Source of the DNA: JBDHTS01 sp044220535
Lineage (GTDB): Bacteria > Pseudomonadota > Alphaproteobacteria > Micavibrionales > Micavibrionaceae
Length of the DNA stretch: 38,638 nt
Direction: 5' to 3'
Assembly: GCA_044220535.1 (NCBI GenBank)
Contig: JBGAQU010000014.1
Coordinates: forward strand, 1-38,638
Below the pieces are notes generated by a model. The model did no database searches. It saw only the letters and a list, made by a program, of their open reading frames with translations, and was not told where the DNA came from. A program made the position numbers and the translations under genes. Shown piece by piece: positions 31,482-38,638 of this stretch. Numbering within the stretch: position 1 is the first letter of the stretch; each line of letters starts with the position of its first letter.

Positions 31482-31892
31482 TCAAGATGCGTAGGCGTGC
31501 AGCAGGACTGTCTCATCCTTCAGACGCAGTAATTCCCAGACCAGCTCATTCAGCCGTTCGAAGTCGATAGGTTTTGGCATGACGGCATTGGCGCCGAGCT
31601 TTTTCGCAAGAGCCAGGAATTCGTCCTTCCGTTCGCCCGCACCAGAGATCGCCATGATTTTTACATCCGGAAATTTACGGCGGATCTCGATGATGGTCTC
31701 AATGCCTTCCTTGCGCGGCATGACGATATCGGTGATGACGATGCTGACAGCCTCACCGCTTTCCAGCAGATCGATGCCTTCCTGACCGTCCGCCGCGCCG
31801 ACCACTTCAAAGCCGCTTTGCTCCAGGCTGAGAGTCAGCAGATAACGCATCATGTATTCGTCATCGATTACAAGAATTTTTTCTGAAGCCAT
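31482..31892 (-). CDS. Single-domain response regulator (CheY-like receiver)
   Basis: The 136-residue product is a lone receiver domain with acidic pocket Asp10-Asp11, phospho-acceptor Asp55 in 'VITDIVMPR', a switch Ser83 in 'MAISGAG' and Lys107 in 'MPKPID'. No output domain follows, so it acts through protein contacts, for instance in a phosphorelay or at the flagellar motor. I use the ATG at 31892 (MASEKIL), which has GAGGAT about 6-7 bases upstream, rather than 31919. No histidine kinase gene lies nearby. Confidence 0.93.
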   Translation of the reverse strand: MASEKILVIDDEYMMRYLLTLSLEQSGFEVVGAADGQEGIDLLESGEAVSIVITDIVMPRKEGIETIIEIRRKFPDVKIMAISGAGERKDEFLALAKKLGANAVMPKPIDFERLNELVWELLRLKDETVLLHAYAS

Positions 31893-32031
31893 GAGATTAT
31901 CCTCAACCCGCTCCTTCAACGATAGGGTGCGGGCCGGTTAAAATCAATACAAAAGGATAGATTATTTATTTGACAAAATTCCATGAAAAACTCGCCCACA
32001 GACAAAGAGCACAAGGTTCTACGTAAACCTC

Positions 32032-32060
32032 TTGCCTTTTATACTGATTTTCCCTATGGT
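32032..32060 (+). promoter_or_regulatory. Probable promoter of tRNA-Ser
   Basis: TTGCCT (32032-32037), a 17-base spacer and TATGGT (32055-32060), with the tRNA starting 11 bases later. The G/C-rich stretch between the -10 box and the start resembles stringent-type discriminators. Confidence 0.5.
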
Positions 32061-32071
32061 CTGCCTCGTCA

Positions 32072-32161
32072 GGAGGAGTGGCAGAGTGGTTGAATGCGCT
32101 AGTCTCGAAAACTAGTATGGGTGCAAGCCCATCGGGGGTTCGAATCCCCCCTCCTCCGCCA
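32072..32161 (+). tRNA. tRNA-Ser(CGA)
   Basis: A 90-base gene with the acceptor stem GGAGGAG/CTCCTCC, discriminator G and an encoded CCA end. The anticodon loop CTCGAAA closed by CTAGT/ACTAG gives anticodon CGA (reads UCG). A long class II variable arm (pairing GGGT/GCCC region) follows, typical of serine tRNAs, and the T loop GGTTCGAATCC is canonical. Confidence 0.97.
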
Positions 32162-32194
32162 TTTAATCCGTATAAATCAGCCAGACTCTGGCGC

Positions 32195-33889
32195 TTAAAT
32201 TACAGCTTTTAATGACGGCAGAACCGGTGGGCGACCACTCATATACATGGATTTTATCTTTTTAGGATCGTCTGCCGCAACTGACTGGAATGTTTCGCGT
32301 ATGGAGCGAAGAGATTGCGCCCGCAGATTCTGAGGCAAGTCAGGCTGGCCTGTAAACAGGTTATTCTCCATGTCAGCCATCATACTTTCAATCGTAACGG
32401 GCGTGGCAGAAATCCTGAACGCATGATAAAAATCACGCCTGCGGCGATCATATTCGAAACGCACAATACGGCCGCCAAATTTCTCCTGCTTTTCAAGTGG
32501 CATCGCAACACGCGGATCCATGCAGGCGTCAGGCCTATACCGGCCATACACAACAATGTTTCCATCCTGTTTCTGGTGCATCAGCCTGACAAGGCCGCTC
32601 TGGAATATATTGATCATGGTTGTTTTGTCGGGAAACATGCAGCTCGACGAAAACCCGCGTTGATGCGCGGTTAACAAATAGGAATGAAGAGAAGAAGGAT
32701 AAAACCCGTCATTCGCGTGCTCGTGATCCAGTAGCAGACCTGAATGATCGGACGTCAGAAACTCAAACTGATCGGCAGGAAACCGCGCCACATCCATTTT
32801 ACTGCATATTTTTTTTATGTTTTCAGGAGTCTGGATTTTGAAGTGGTCAGAAACATCACCGGTGAAGGGATAGGCATCCAGATCCAGCCTGTTTCTTGCT
32901 TCCTTTGATCGTTTCCAGACTTCATTTGAAAACCTGAAGCTTTCGTCAAAAACAAGATGTATTCCGGTATGAACGACCGCTGCCGCAATTCCACCTAAAA
33001 GGCCGTAAGCCGGGTTCACCAGAGTGCCGATTGTGGCGCCCGTCAATCCGGTCACCAGAGAGATTTGCCCCAATTTCTCAGATATGCTGTTTATAACACT
33101 GGCGGCAATTTTTTTAGTTCTGAACGCCAAACCTTCACCTTCGAAAAGATTTTTCTCATCCCAGAGCTTGCCCGATACTTTTTGCCAGTGATATGCAAGC
33201 CTGTGCCTGGCCTGTTCGTAGGTTAAGGTAGTTGAAACAGATTTGGATACACCAGAGAACATATCGCGCAGTTTGAATTGCACCAACACGGGCGGCACAA
33301 AACTGCCATCTTTTCTCCTGGTGGGGGCAATAAAGCGAATTATGTACCGATCGTCTCGTTTCGAAAGCAGATAATCCAGCCTGCCATTTGTATGCACTTC
33401 GGTGATGCCCGGAATATCCAGGCCGTCCATTCCATCAAAACGCGCACCGTATTTGGTGAAATGCTTTTCACTTCTCTCGCCAAGATTTTCCCAAAATCTT
33501 TTCAAAGCACGCCGCATGCCCGGAGCAACCCTATATATGTCACTTTGCAAACCATTGGAGCGGTATGCTGCGACCACATAGCTGCGGTTTAACCCTTCCT
33601 GCGACGGGACGATGCTGCCATCCGCATGTTTTTTTCCCTTTAAATTATAAGATTCCTTAGAGGTGAAAAGACAGATCGTTCCAGTGGGTATGTGTCTGGC
33701 AACACGCGCGTAGCCGTGCGAAGAAACAACCAGGCCGTCATAAATGTCCACATCCTCAATATCATTGGAAAGGTCGGCAGAATGCGCCCTTCCTACAACA
33801 AATGACGGCGTTTCAAAAACAAAGCGACCCGTGATGTTCGATATGGCCTGATTAAACAGATCGGCTGGATCAACTGCAGAAAGCGACAT
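32195..33889 (-). CDS. Large protein of unknown function beside tRNA-Ser
   Basis: The 564-residue product starts MSLSAVDPADLFNQAISNIT and has no signal peptide. The first 270 residues look globular and mixed alpha/beta. A glycine-rich hydrophobic stretch near residues 285-320 (LVTGLTGATIGTLVNPAYGL, then GGIAAAVVHTGIHLVF) could be a membrane hairpin or a buried helical pair. The last 240 residues are globular, ending in a polar tail. No catalytic motif is apparent to me. Its 3' end lies 33 bases from the tRNA gene, on the other strand. The flanks are AT-rich. It could be cargo of an old tRNA-targeting element or an effector, but neither is shown. Confidence 0.65.
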   Translation of the reverse strand: MSLSAVDPADLFNQAISNITGRFVFETPSFVVGRAHSADLSNDIEDVDIYDGLVVSSHGYARVARHIPTGTICLFTSKESYNLKGKKHADGSIVPSQEGLNRSYVVAAYRSNGLQSDIYRVAPGMRRALKRFWENLGERSEKHFTKYGARFDGMDGLDIPGITEVHTNGRLDYLLSKRDDRYIIRFIAPTRRKDGSFVPPVLVQFKLRDMFSGVSKSVSTTLTYEQARHRLAYHWQKVSGKLWDEKNLFEGEGLAFRTKKIAASVINSISEKLGQISLVTGLTGATIGTLVNPAYGLLGGIAAAVVHTGIHLVFDESFRFSNEVWKRSKEARNRLDLDAYPFTGDVSDHFKIQTPENIKKICSKMDVARFPADQFEFLTSDHSGLLLDHEHANDGFYPSSLHSYLLTAHQRGFSSSCMFPDKTTMINIFQSGLVRLMHQKQDGNIVVYGRYRPDACMDPRVAMPLEKQEKFGGRIVRFEYDRRRRDFYHAFRISATPVTIESMMADMENNLFTGQPDLPQNLRAQSLRSIRETFQSVAADDPKKIKSMYMSGRPPVLPSLKAVI

Positions 33890-34088
33890 TGGAAATGTCT
33901 CAAGGTTATATTTTATTCGAATTCTTTGTAATACGAAAAATTATTATTGGCAATAAAAGCTTCGCGCATTTACTGCTGCTCTAATAAGTTGAGGTTTGCT
34001 GACCTTAAATGTACATATAAATATAATAGGTATTATCCAATATTTTGTTTTTCATAAATTATTTTCAATTTCGCGCATTACTTTCTTC

Positions 34089-34490
34089 TTACCATCCGGA
34101 AGAGCTTGTCGTGCCTGGATACTGGCTTCCGCCGGGCGCCTGGGTTGATCCTGGATAAGAACCGGTATTTTGGGGTTTCCCTACATTCTGGACAGTGCCT
34201 GGATACGTGCCGGAAGATTGAGTTGTTCCAGGCGTTCCGGTTCTGCCGGGGTAAGAACCGGAAGACTGCGTCGTTCCGGGAGTCCCGGTTTTACCCGGGT
34301 ATGATCCGGAAGACAGGGTTGTTCCTGGAAACCGGCCTGATCCGGATAAACTTGACCCGGGGAACCCGCTTGAACCCGGAGCGCCGCTTGAACCTGGATA
34401 TGATCCTGCGGACGCTGCATGCCCCAGCATCAAAAACGAAGCCAGCGTGAGTGAACAAAGAAAAAATGAAACCGATCGCTTTTCCGACAT
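34089..34490 (-). CDS. Secreted Gly/Ser/Pro/Thr-rich repeat protein
   Basis: The 133-residue product has a signal peptide (to about residue 28, ending HAASA). The mature part is composed almost only of Gly, Ser, Thr, Pro and Tyr. A 16-residue unit, SSGSYPGKTGTPGTTQ, is followed by SSGSYPGRTGTPGTTQ and then by a diverging SSGTYPGTVQ; looser 'YPGSS' and 'FPGSS' units come before and after. The pattern suggests a flexible, possibly O-glycosylated surface or matrix protein. The ATG and ribosome region are unremarkable. No homologue comes to mind. Confidence 0.7.
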   Translation of the reverse strand: MSEKRSVSFFLCSLTLASFLMLGHAASAGSYPGSSGAPGSSGFPGSSLSGSGRFPGTTLSSGSYPGKTGTPGTTQSSGSYPGRTGTPGTTQSSGTYPGTVQNVGKPQNTGSYPGSTQAPGGSQYPGTTSSSGW

Positions 34491-34662
34491 GGCTTGTCTC
34501 CTGAATTAAAAAACCGTACGGGCAGGCAGTTATCATGCCGCAAAAACAGGATAATTACAACAAATCACCCTACCGTCCTTTAAAATCAATTAATTAGAGA
34601 AAGGTATGAAACACTGTTTTTTTGCTTAGCCGTAGCAACCCGCCATGCTTTATTAAATATAC

Positions 34663-34911
34663 ATGTCCAAAGAAATTGCCACTGGCGTCATCCATAAAGT
34701 GCCTGCGGATTTGCGCAAGGCTCTTTGTTCCGATTCCGACGTATTGGCGGTGTGGGAGGATCTTACGCCGCTCGCCCGCAATGAATGGATATGCTGGATT
34801 GAATCCGCAAAAAAAGCGGATACAAGACACCGCAGGATAGAAAGAACCAGTACAGATCTTATGGACGGAAAACGCAGGCCTTGCTGCTGGCCCGGCTGTC
34901 CGCATCGTTAA
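34663..34911 (+). CDS. YdeI/OmpD-associated family short protein
   Basis: The 82-residue product matches the conserved C-terminal part of the YdeI/OmpD-associated family: 'VPADLRKALCSDSDVLAVWE' then 'LTPLARNEWICWIESAKKAD' then 'RHRRIERTSTDLMDGKRRPC' before a Cys-rich end, CCWPGCPHR. Stand-alone versions of this short domain are known in bacteria, so it need not be a fragment. Function is uncertain; YdeI has been tied to resistance to antimicrobial peptides. It ends 6 bases before the convergent greB stop. Confidence 0.8.
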   Translation: MSKEIATGVIHKVPADLRKALCSDSDVLAVWEDLTPLARNEWICWIESAKKADTRHRRIERTSTDLMDGKRRPCCWPGCPHR

Positions 34912-34916
34912 AATTT

Positions 34917-35468
34917 TTAGCTTACAGCGTAACTGACCGAAATCACTTCCAGCGTTTCAGCACCTGTTTCCGTCCGCACTTCCACCGTATCCCCTGCCCT
35001 GCATTTCATCAGGGCGCGGGCAACGGGAGATTGCCAGTTGATCTTTCCTTTGGACAGATCTGCTTCATCGATCCCGACTAAGGTTACGGTATGTTCGGAA
35101 TCATCCTCCCTGGCATAGGTGACGGTTGCGCCGAAAAACACCTGATCCAGGCCCTGCTGCCTTGCAGGATCGACCATTTCCGCATCCTCCAGGCGCTTGG
35201 TGAGATAGCGAAGACGGCGGTCGATTTCACGCAGGCGCTTCTTATTATATATGTAGTCGCCGTTTTCCGAACGGTCACCATTGCCGGCAGCCCATGATAC
35301 AATCTCTACAATTCTTGGCCGTTCGTCTTTCAGCAGGAAACGCAGTTCTTCCTGCAACGCGGACAGCCCTGCGGGCGTGACCAGGTTTTTGACATTGGGA
35401 GTGAGCGCCTCCGGTTCGCCCGGATCTTCGTCTTCGCCGTCGGTTTCCTTTGTGAATGCTTTGCTCAT
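34917..35468 (-). CDS. greB: Transcript cleavage factor GreB
   Basis: GreB stimulates RNA cleavage by backtracked RNA polymerase. The 183-residue product has a coiled-coil domain with the tip motif 'GDRSENGDYIYNKKRLREID' (about 83-102). Its acidic residues at the tip enter the polymerase secondary channel, and 'RRLRYLTKRLE' after it is the GreB-type basic stretch. The C-terminal FKBP-like domain ('INWQSPVARALMKCRAGDTV') is complete. The acidic N-terminal extension of about 28 residues occurs in alphaproteobacterial GreB. It is divergent from the HU-like gene. Confidence 0.9.
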   Translation of the reverse strand: MSKAFTKETDGEDEDPGEPEALTPNVKNLVTPAGLSALQEELRFLLKDERPRIVEIVSWAAGNGDRSENGDYIYNKKRLREIDRRLRYLTKRLEDAEMVDPARQQGLDQVFFGATVTYAREDDSEHTVTLVGIDEADLSKGKINWQSPVARALMKCRAGDTVEVRTETGAETLEVISVSYAVS

Positions 35469-35589
35469 GAATCTTATGATAATTGGTTATAACTCCGTGG
35501 AAAAGTGCTTATTTCCCTTGGAATATGCACAAAAATATATAAAATCCCCCTCATGTCCAACGATTCAACCACATTTGGAGATTTATACC

Positions 35590-35970
35590 GTGGCCACTAA
35601 AGCAAAAAAATCAGCCCCTAAAAAAGCAGCCAGCAAGCCGGCCGCTATCCGTCCTGTTAAGGACAGCATGACCAAATCCGCCCTGGTCAACTACATCGCC
35701 GAGGAAAACGGCCTGACCCGCGCTCAAGTCAACGGCGTCCTGAGCAGCCTGGAAAGCGCGATGCTGGGCAGCGTGCACCCGAAAGGCGCCGGCGAATTTA
35801 CCTTCCCGGGCCTGATGAAAGTCACCCTGCGCAAGGTTCCTGCCCGTAAGGCCGGCACCCTGATCCGCAACCCAGCAACAGGCGAAATGATGAAAGCAGC
35901 TGCGAAGCCTGCTTCCGTCCGCGTAAAAGTCCGCGCCCTGTCGAAACTGAAAAAAGCAGCAGTCGCTTAA
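35590..35970 (+). CDS. HU-like DNA-binding protein with Lys/Ala-rich extensions
   Basis: From the GTG at 35590 (GGAG nine bases upstream) the 126-residue product begins with a Lys/Ala tail (MATKAKKSAPKKAASKPAAI). An HU/IHF-type domain follows: 'MTKSALVNYIAEENGLTRAQ', 'FTFPGLMKVTLRKVPARKAG', and the DNA-contacting loop 'IRNPATGEMMKAAAKPASV'. It ends in 'RALSKLKKAAVA', again basic. The domain is of the diverged HU type rather than classic HU-beta. It should bind and bend DNA in the nucleoid. Codons look optimised and a strong terminator follows, suggesting high expression. Confidence 0.88.
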   Translation: MATKAKKSAPKKAASKPAAIRPVKDSMTKSALVNYIAEENGLTRAQVNGVLSSLESAMLGSVHPKGAGEFTFPGLMKVTLRKVPARKAGTLIRNPATGEMMKAAAKPASVRVKVRALSKLKKAAVA

Positions 35971-35980
35971 TGTCTCAATT

Positions 35981-36020
35981 AAAAAGCCGGGTCCGGGCAT
36001 TGTCCGGGCCCGGCTTTTTT
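35981..36020 (+). terminator. Strong rho-independent terminator after the HU-like gene
   Basis: AAAAAGCCGGG pairs with CCCGGCTTTTTT, extended by an inner CCGG/CCGG, with a T-run. The A-rich left side means it may also work for msrA arriving from the other side. Confidence 0.93.
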
Positions 36021-36057
36021 GTAGAAAAAATGCCGGGATATCATGAGATAAGGTAAT

Positions 36058-36765
36058 TTACATCTTCACTTTCGTCAAAACAGGCGTTTCCGAATACAGA
36101 TCAGGAAACTCCTTTTTCAACTGAGCAACTTTCGGAGCATCATTTACAACGATATAGATCGCATCCGGATGGTCAGTGGCATAATTCTGATGATGCTCTT
36201 CCGCCGGATAGAACGCCTGCAAGGGTTCCGTTTTAGTCACAACGGGGCCGGGAAAGGATTTAGTTTCATTTAACTGGGCGATGTAGGATTCCACGGCTTT
36301 CCCTTGCTCGGGCGACGTGAAGAAAACTTCGGAGCGGTATTGCGTGCCTGTATCCGGACCTTGGCGATTCAATTCGGTTGGGTCGTGAGCGACGGAAAAA
36401 TAGACTTTCATAAGCTGCGCCAGACTAACTTTTTCAGGATTGTAAGTCACGTTGACGGATTCGGCATGGCCGCTGGTCCCCATGCTGACCTTCTCATAAA
36501 TGGCGGTATCGGCCATGCCGCCGGCGTAACCGGAGACCGCATCTTCAACGCCCTTTATATGCTGGAACACGGCCTGCACGCCCCAGAAGCAGCCACCCGC
36601 GAAAACAATCGTCTGCGGACCTTTTTGCAGTTCGGCGGGCACTGCGGCCTTGGGATCAGGCAGCGTGACGCTGGCGGCGGGAGAATGCAGGCCTATGGCG
36701 ACAATGGCCAGAGCGGGCAGAATGACGGCGGTTCTTAAAGCCAGGGATTTGATATTTTTAAACAT
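36058..36765 (-). CDS. msrA: Exported peptide-methionine (S)-S-oxide reductase MsrA
   Basis: MsrA reduces methionine-S-sulfoxide in damaged proteins. The 235-residue product has a hydrophobic N-terminus (about 7-30, signal peptide or anchor) before the catalytic domain. The domain has GGCFWG with catalytic Cys59, 'GYAGG', 'GHAESVNVTYNP' and 'GPDTGTQYRSEVFF', all standard. No resolving-cysteine-rich tail is present, so recycling must use another route. The export signal places repair in the envelope. It starts 12 bases after the antiporter gene with an AAGGAG site, so the two are co-transcribed. Confidence 0.93.
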   Translation of the reverse strand: MFKNIKSLALRTAVILPALAIVAIGLHSPAASVTLPDPKAAVPAELQKGPQTIVFAGGCFWGVQAVFQHIKGVEDAVSGYAGGMADTAIYEKVSMGTSGHAESVNVTYNPEKVSLAQLMKVYFSVAHDPTELNRQGPDTGTQYRSEVFFTSPEQGKAVESYIAQLNETKSFPGPVVTKTEPLQAFYPAEEHHQNYATDHPDAIYIVVNDAPKVAQLKKEFPDLYSETPVLTKVKM

Positions 36766-36777
36766 GAATTGCTCCTT

Positions 36778-38379
36778 TTAAGTAAAAGTAAAGCGATTGC
36801 GCATCAAGTCTATATCCCGGACGATATTATGCATGACATCGTCCCCGACTTCGAATTTCTTCCTTAATTCTACCACGGCCTGATGCTCGATTTCCAACAA
36901 CTCCTGCCACAGTTTGTTTTCAGCCTCCAGCAATGGATGGTTGGACGCGGAAGGCGGTTCCTTGGACGAAAGCGGCGTATTGGGGCCGTTACCAAGGGAT
37001 TCAAGGCGATCATTATAGTGACTGGCAATCCGTTCCAGCGCCCCAGGCGGGACCGATGTATCGTTTTTCAGGTCGTCTATACGTTCCAGAACGCGCTCCA
37101 CTGACGTTCTGCGCGCGTGCCAGTCTTCGTGCAGGACGCTCCAGTCATAAGTGACCGTCAGTTTCCTGATAAAGAAAGGCAGCGTCAGGCCCTGCAGGAT
37201 CAACGTCACCATGATGACACCAACCGCAAGGAAGATGATCAGGTCACGATGCGGGAAAGGCTGGCCGTTCGCCATCACGAACGGAATGGCCAGCGCCAAG
37301 GCCAGGGAAATCACGCCGCGCATGCCGGTCCATGCCGTGATAAAGACGTTTTGCCAGCTGGGATACGGATCGCGTTTGCGGATAGAGGGAAATAAAAACC
37401 TTGTGCCATAACTTAATGCATACACCCAGACGATCCGGGTGAGGATAACGGCGGCAGATATCTCCGCGAGCCACAAGGCTAGCTGTTCCGCGCTATAGGC
37501 GGCCAGGCCGGACATCAAATGCGGCGCATAAAGGCCGATCAGCAAAAAAACCAGCCCGTTTAAAACAAATACAACCATCTTCCATACCGGTTCAGCCGAC
37601 AGGCGGAAGGCTGATTTAAATTTAACGGGCGCGGCCCAGCCAACCATAAGGCCGCCCGTGACGATGGCAAGGATGGCAGAGCTGTGCAGCAATTCCGCCA
37701 CGATAAAAATCGCGAATGGAAGGAGCAAAGTGCTTAAAATCTGCACAGGCGTATCGTTAATATATTTGAACAGTTTTAGAAACAGCCAAGCCATAGCGGG
37801 ACCTATGACCATGCCGCTGGCGCTGATCCATGCAAAATGAACGGAGAAATCAGTGAAGCTGAATGACCCCATCACCACAGCCGCGACAGCAAAACGATAA
37901 AGGACCAGGCCAATGGCATCGTTAACCAGGCTTTCGCCTTCCAGGATCACTTCCAGGCGTTTCGGGAGTTTCACCTGTTTGGCGATGGCTGTCGCGGCAA
38001 CGGCATCAGGCGGAGAAATAATGGCTCCCAGGACAAGCCCGGTTACCCAATCCCCGCCCGGCACAATTTTCTGGAACACCCAGGCGGTTGCAACCGTTGT
38101 CACAACAACAAGACCTATGGCTAACTGCAAAATCGGGCGAAGATTGGCTTTAAAATCGCGCAGAGACGTCATGAATGACGCTTCCATCAGAAGAAGCGGC
38201 AGAAAGATCAGCAGCATTGCCTCGGGATCGATTTTGAACTGCGCGAGTTCCGGGAACATGGAGAGATAGACGCCGGTCATAATAAACATCACCGGCGCAG
38301 GCACGCCAAGGCGCGTCGATATCACGGATGATATCGTGATCGCAGTCAGGAAAATCAGGAAGATTTCGACCGCGCTCAT
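36778..38379 (-). CDS. Na+/H+ antiporter, CPA1 (NhaP-like) family
   Basis: The 533-residue inner-membrane protein has about 12-13 membrane segments. The ion-site motifs are 'AIISPPDAVAATA' (the TDP-like break in the unwound helix) and 'GESLVNDAIGLVLY' (the ND pair typical of electroneutral CPA1 exchangers). A cytoplasmic tail of about 130 residues follows the last segment, rich in charged residues, likely regulatory. I use the ATG at 38379 (MSAVEIF); a TTG at 38442 would add a polar leader. msrA is 12 bases downstream in the same transcript. Confidence 0.92.
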   Translation of the reverse strand: MSAVEIFLIFLTAITISSVISTRLGVPAPVMFIMTGVYLSMFPELAQFKIDPEAMLLIFLPLLLMEASFMTSLRDFKANLRPILQLAIGLVVVTTVATAWVFQKIVPGGDWVTGLVLGAIISPPDAVAATAIAKQVKLPKRLEVILEGESLVNDAIGLVLYRFAVAAVVMGSFSFTDFSVHFAWISASGMVIGPAMAWLFLKLFKYINDTPVQILSTLLLPFAIFIVAELLHSSAILAIVTGGLMVGWAAPVKFKSAFRLSAEPVWKMVVFVLNGLVFLLIGLYAPHLMSGLAAYSAEQLALWLAEISAAVILTRIVWVYALSYGTRFLFPSIRKRDPYPSWQNVFITAWTGMRGVISLALALAIPFVMANGQPFPHRDLIIFLAVGVIMVTLILQGLTLPFFIRKLTVTYDWSVLHEDWHARRTSVERVLERIDDLKNDTSVPPGALERIASHYNDRLESLGNGPNTPLSSKEPPSASNHPLLEAENKLWQELLEIEHQAVVELRKKFEVGDDVMHNIVRDIDLMRNRFTFT

Positions 38380-38469
38380 GGAATACCAATCTTGTTTTTG
38401 CCAAGCTCTATACAAAATAGAGCGAATGTGGTTTTTTTTCAAGCAGTTAACGCAGATTAAGGGAACGTT

Positions 38470-38638
38470 ATGAACGGTTTCAGGTTGTTAATACTTTGCG
38501 CCACCCTGCCCTTGATCGCATCCTGCGCAAAGGTTGGAATGGATATTGCCAATCTCCCCGCGCGGTATGGCACGGCAACTGTAATCCATGATGTTTCCTA
38601 TGGTCCTGAGCCTTGGGCCAAGGCAGATATATACATAC
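38470..38638 (+). CDS. Predicted lipoprotein, probably an alpha/beta-hydrolase (runs off the right edge)
   Basis: The 56 visible codons begin MNGFRLLILCATLPLIASCA, a lipoprotein signal with lipobox LIASC (Cys19). The mature start, 'NLPARYGTATVIHDVSYGPE', followed by PWAKADIYI, resembles the lead-in of carboxylesterase-type alpha/beta-hydrolases, which often read 'V.YG......LD.Y.P'. The catalytic triad lies beyond the window. The ATG has AAGGGA about 6 bases upstream. It is divergent from the antiporter gene. Confidence 0.6.
   Translation, partial: MNGFRLLILCATLPLIASCAKVGMDIANLPARYGTATVIHDVSYGPEPWAKADIYI

Noticed and set aside
32072..33960. A tRNA-Ser-targeting integrated element
   Set aside because: No integrase and no second copy of the tRNA 3' end were found in the window, so only adjacency supports it.
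34106..34450. Plus-strand open frame opposite the Gly/Ser repeat protein
   Set aside because: The minus frame starts with a clean signal peptide followed by regular repeats; the plus frame is explained by the repetitive DNA.
34663..34911. The YdeI-like gene as a truncated pseudogene
   Set aside because: The frame is intact, with an ordinary start and stop, and short stand-alone versions of this domain are known.

Overview
The window reads as a stretch of an alphaproteobacterial chromosome of moderately high GC. The evidence is the mix of families: a MucR/Ros regulator, the olsB-olsA ornithine-lipid pair, DUF3126, a TIGR02186-type membrane-anchored protein, an alphaproteobacterial-type 6S RNA, and the order murJ, trpS, usp, nfu, tsaB on one strand. 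A Micavibrio-like or Rhodospirillales-like lineage is possible, but that is inference. Coding density is high and I see no prophage, CRISPR array, rRNA or transposase.

Layout. 1-6.4 kb (mostly minus strand): the start of mucR; a nitroreductase-tsaB pair; a plus-strand deacetylase-like protein; and a tight five-gene minus-strand run (secreted protein, TSUP anion exporter, TIGR02186 protein, universal stress protein, Nfu Fe-S scaffold). 6.4-12.3 kb (plus strand): mntH, olsBA, DUF3126, a cysteine-containing secreted protein and etfA. 12.3-19.3 kb (minus strand): a membrane-anchored PEBP protein, a fructosamine-kinase/LMW-phosphatase pair that looks like a protein-deglycation unit, trpS, an ankyrin protein, a TsaE-like P-loop protein and murJ. 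19.3-24.6 kb: ubiE, a low-complexity envelope protein, coaBC, dut and orphans. 24.6-31.1 kb: mutS with a GIY-YIG gene, carbonic anhydrase, recQ and an acyltransferase. 31.1-32.2 kb: a 6S RNA with its own promoter and terminator, a CheY-like regulator and tRNA-Ser(CGA). 32.2-38.6 kb: a large orphan, a Gly/Ser/Pro repeat protein, a YdeI-like protein, greB, an HU-like protein, an antiporter-msrA pair and the start of a lipoprotein hydrolase.

How the parts fit. The minus-strand genes murJ, trpS, usp, nfu and tsaB keep a gene order that is common in alphaproteobacteria, but here about 9 kb of other genes sits between trpS and the nfu operon. Several gene neighbourhoods are atypical: etfA has no etfB, and ubiE and coaBC have no ubiB between them.

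The most striking structural feature is a set of dispersed palindromic repeats. Two full-length copies are exactly 84 bp. One has gone, in frame, into the signal peptide of the TIGR02186 gene, and removing its 28 codons restores a canonical signal peptide. A different palindromic repeat supplies a 24-residue linker between the two domains of CoaBC. Together they resemble the protein-coding palindromic elements described in Rickettsia. I did not find a clear-cut new defence or metabolic system. The best candidates for new biology are these coding repeats, the TsaE-like protein, the 564-residue orphan beside tRNA-Ser, and the acyltransferase placed directly behind the 6S RNA terminator.
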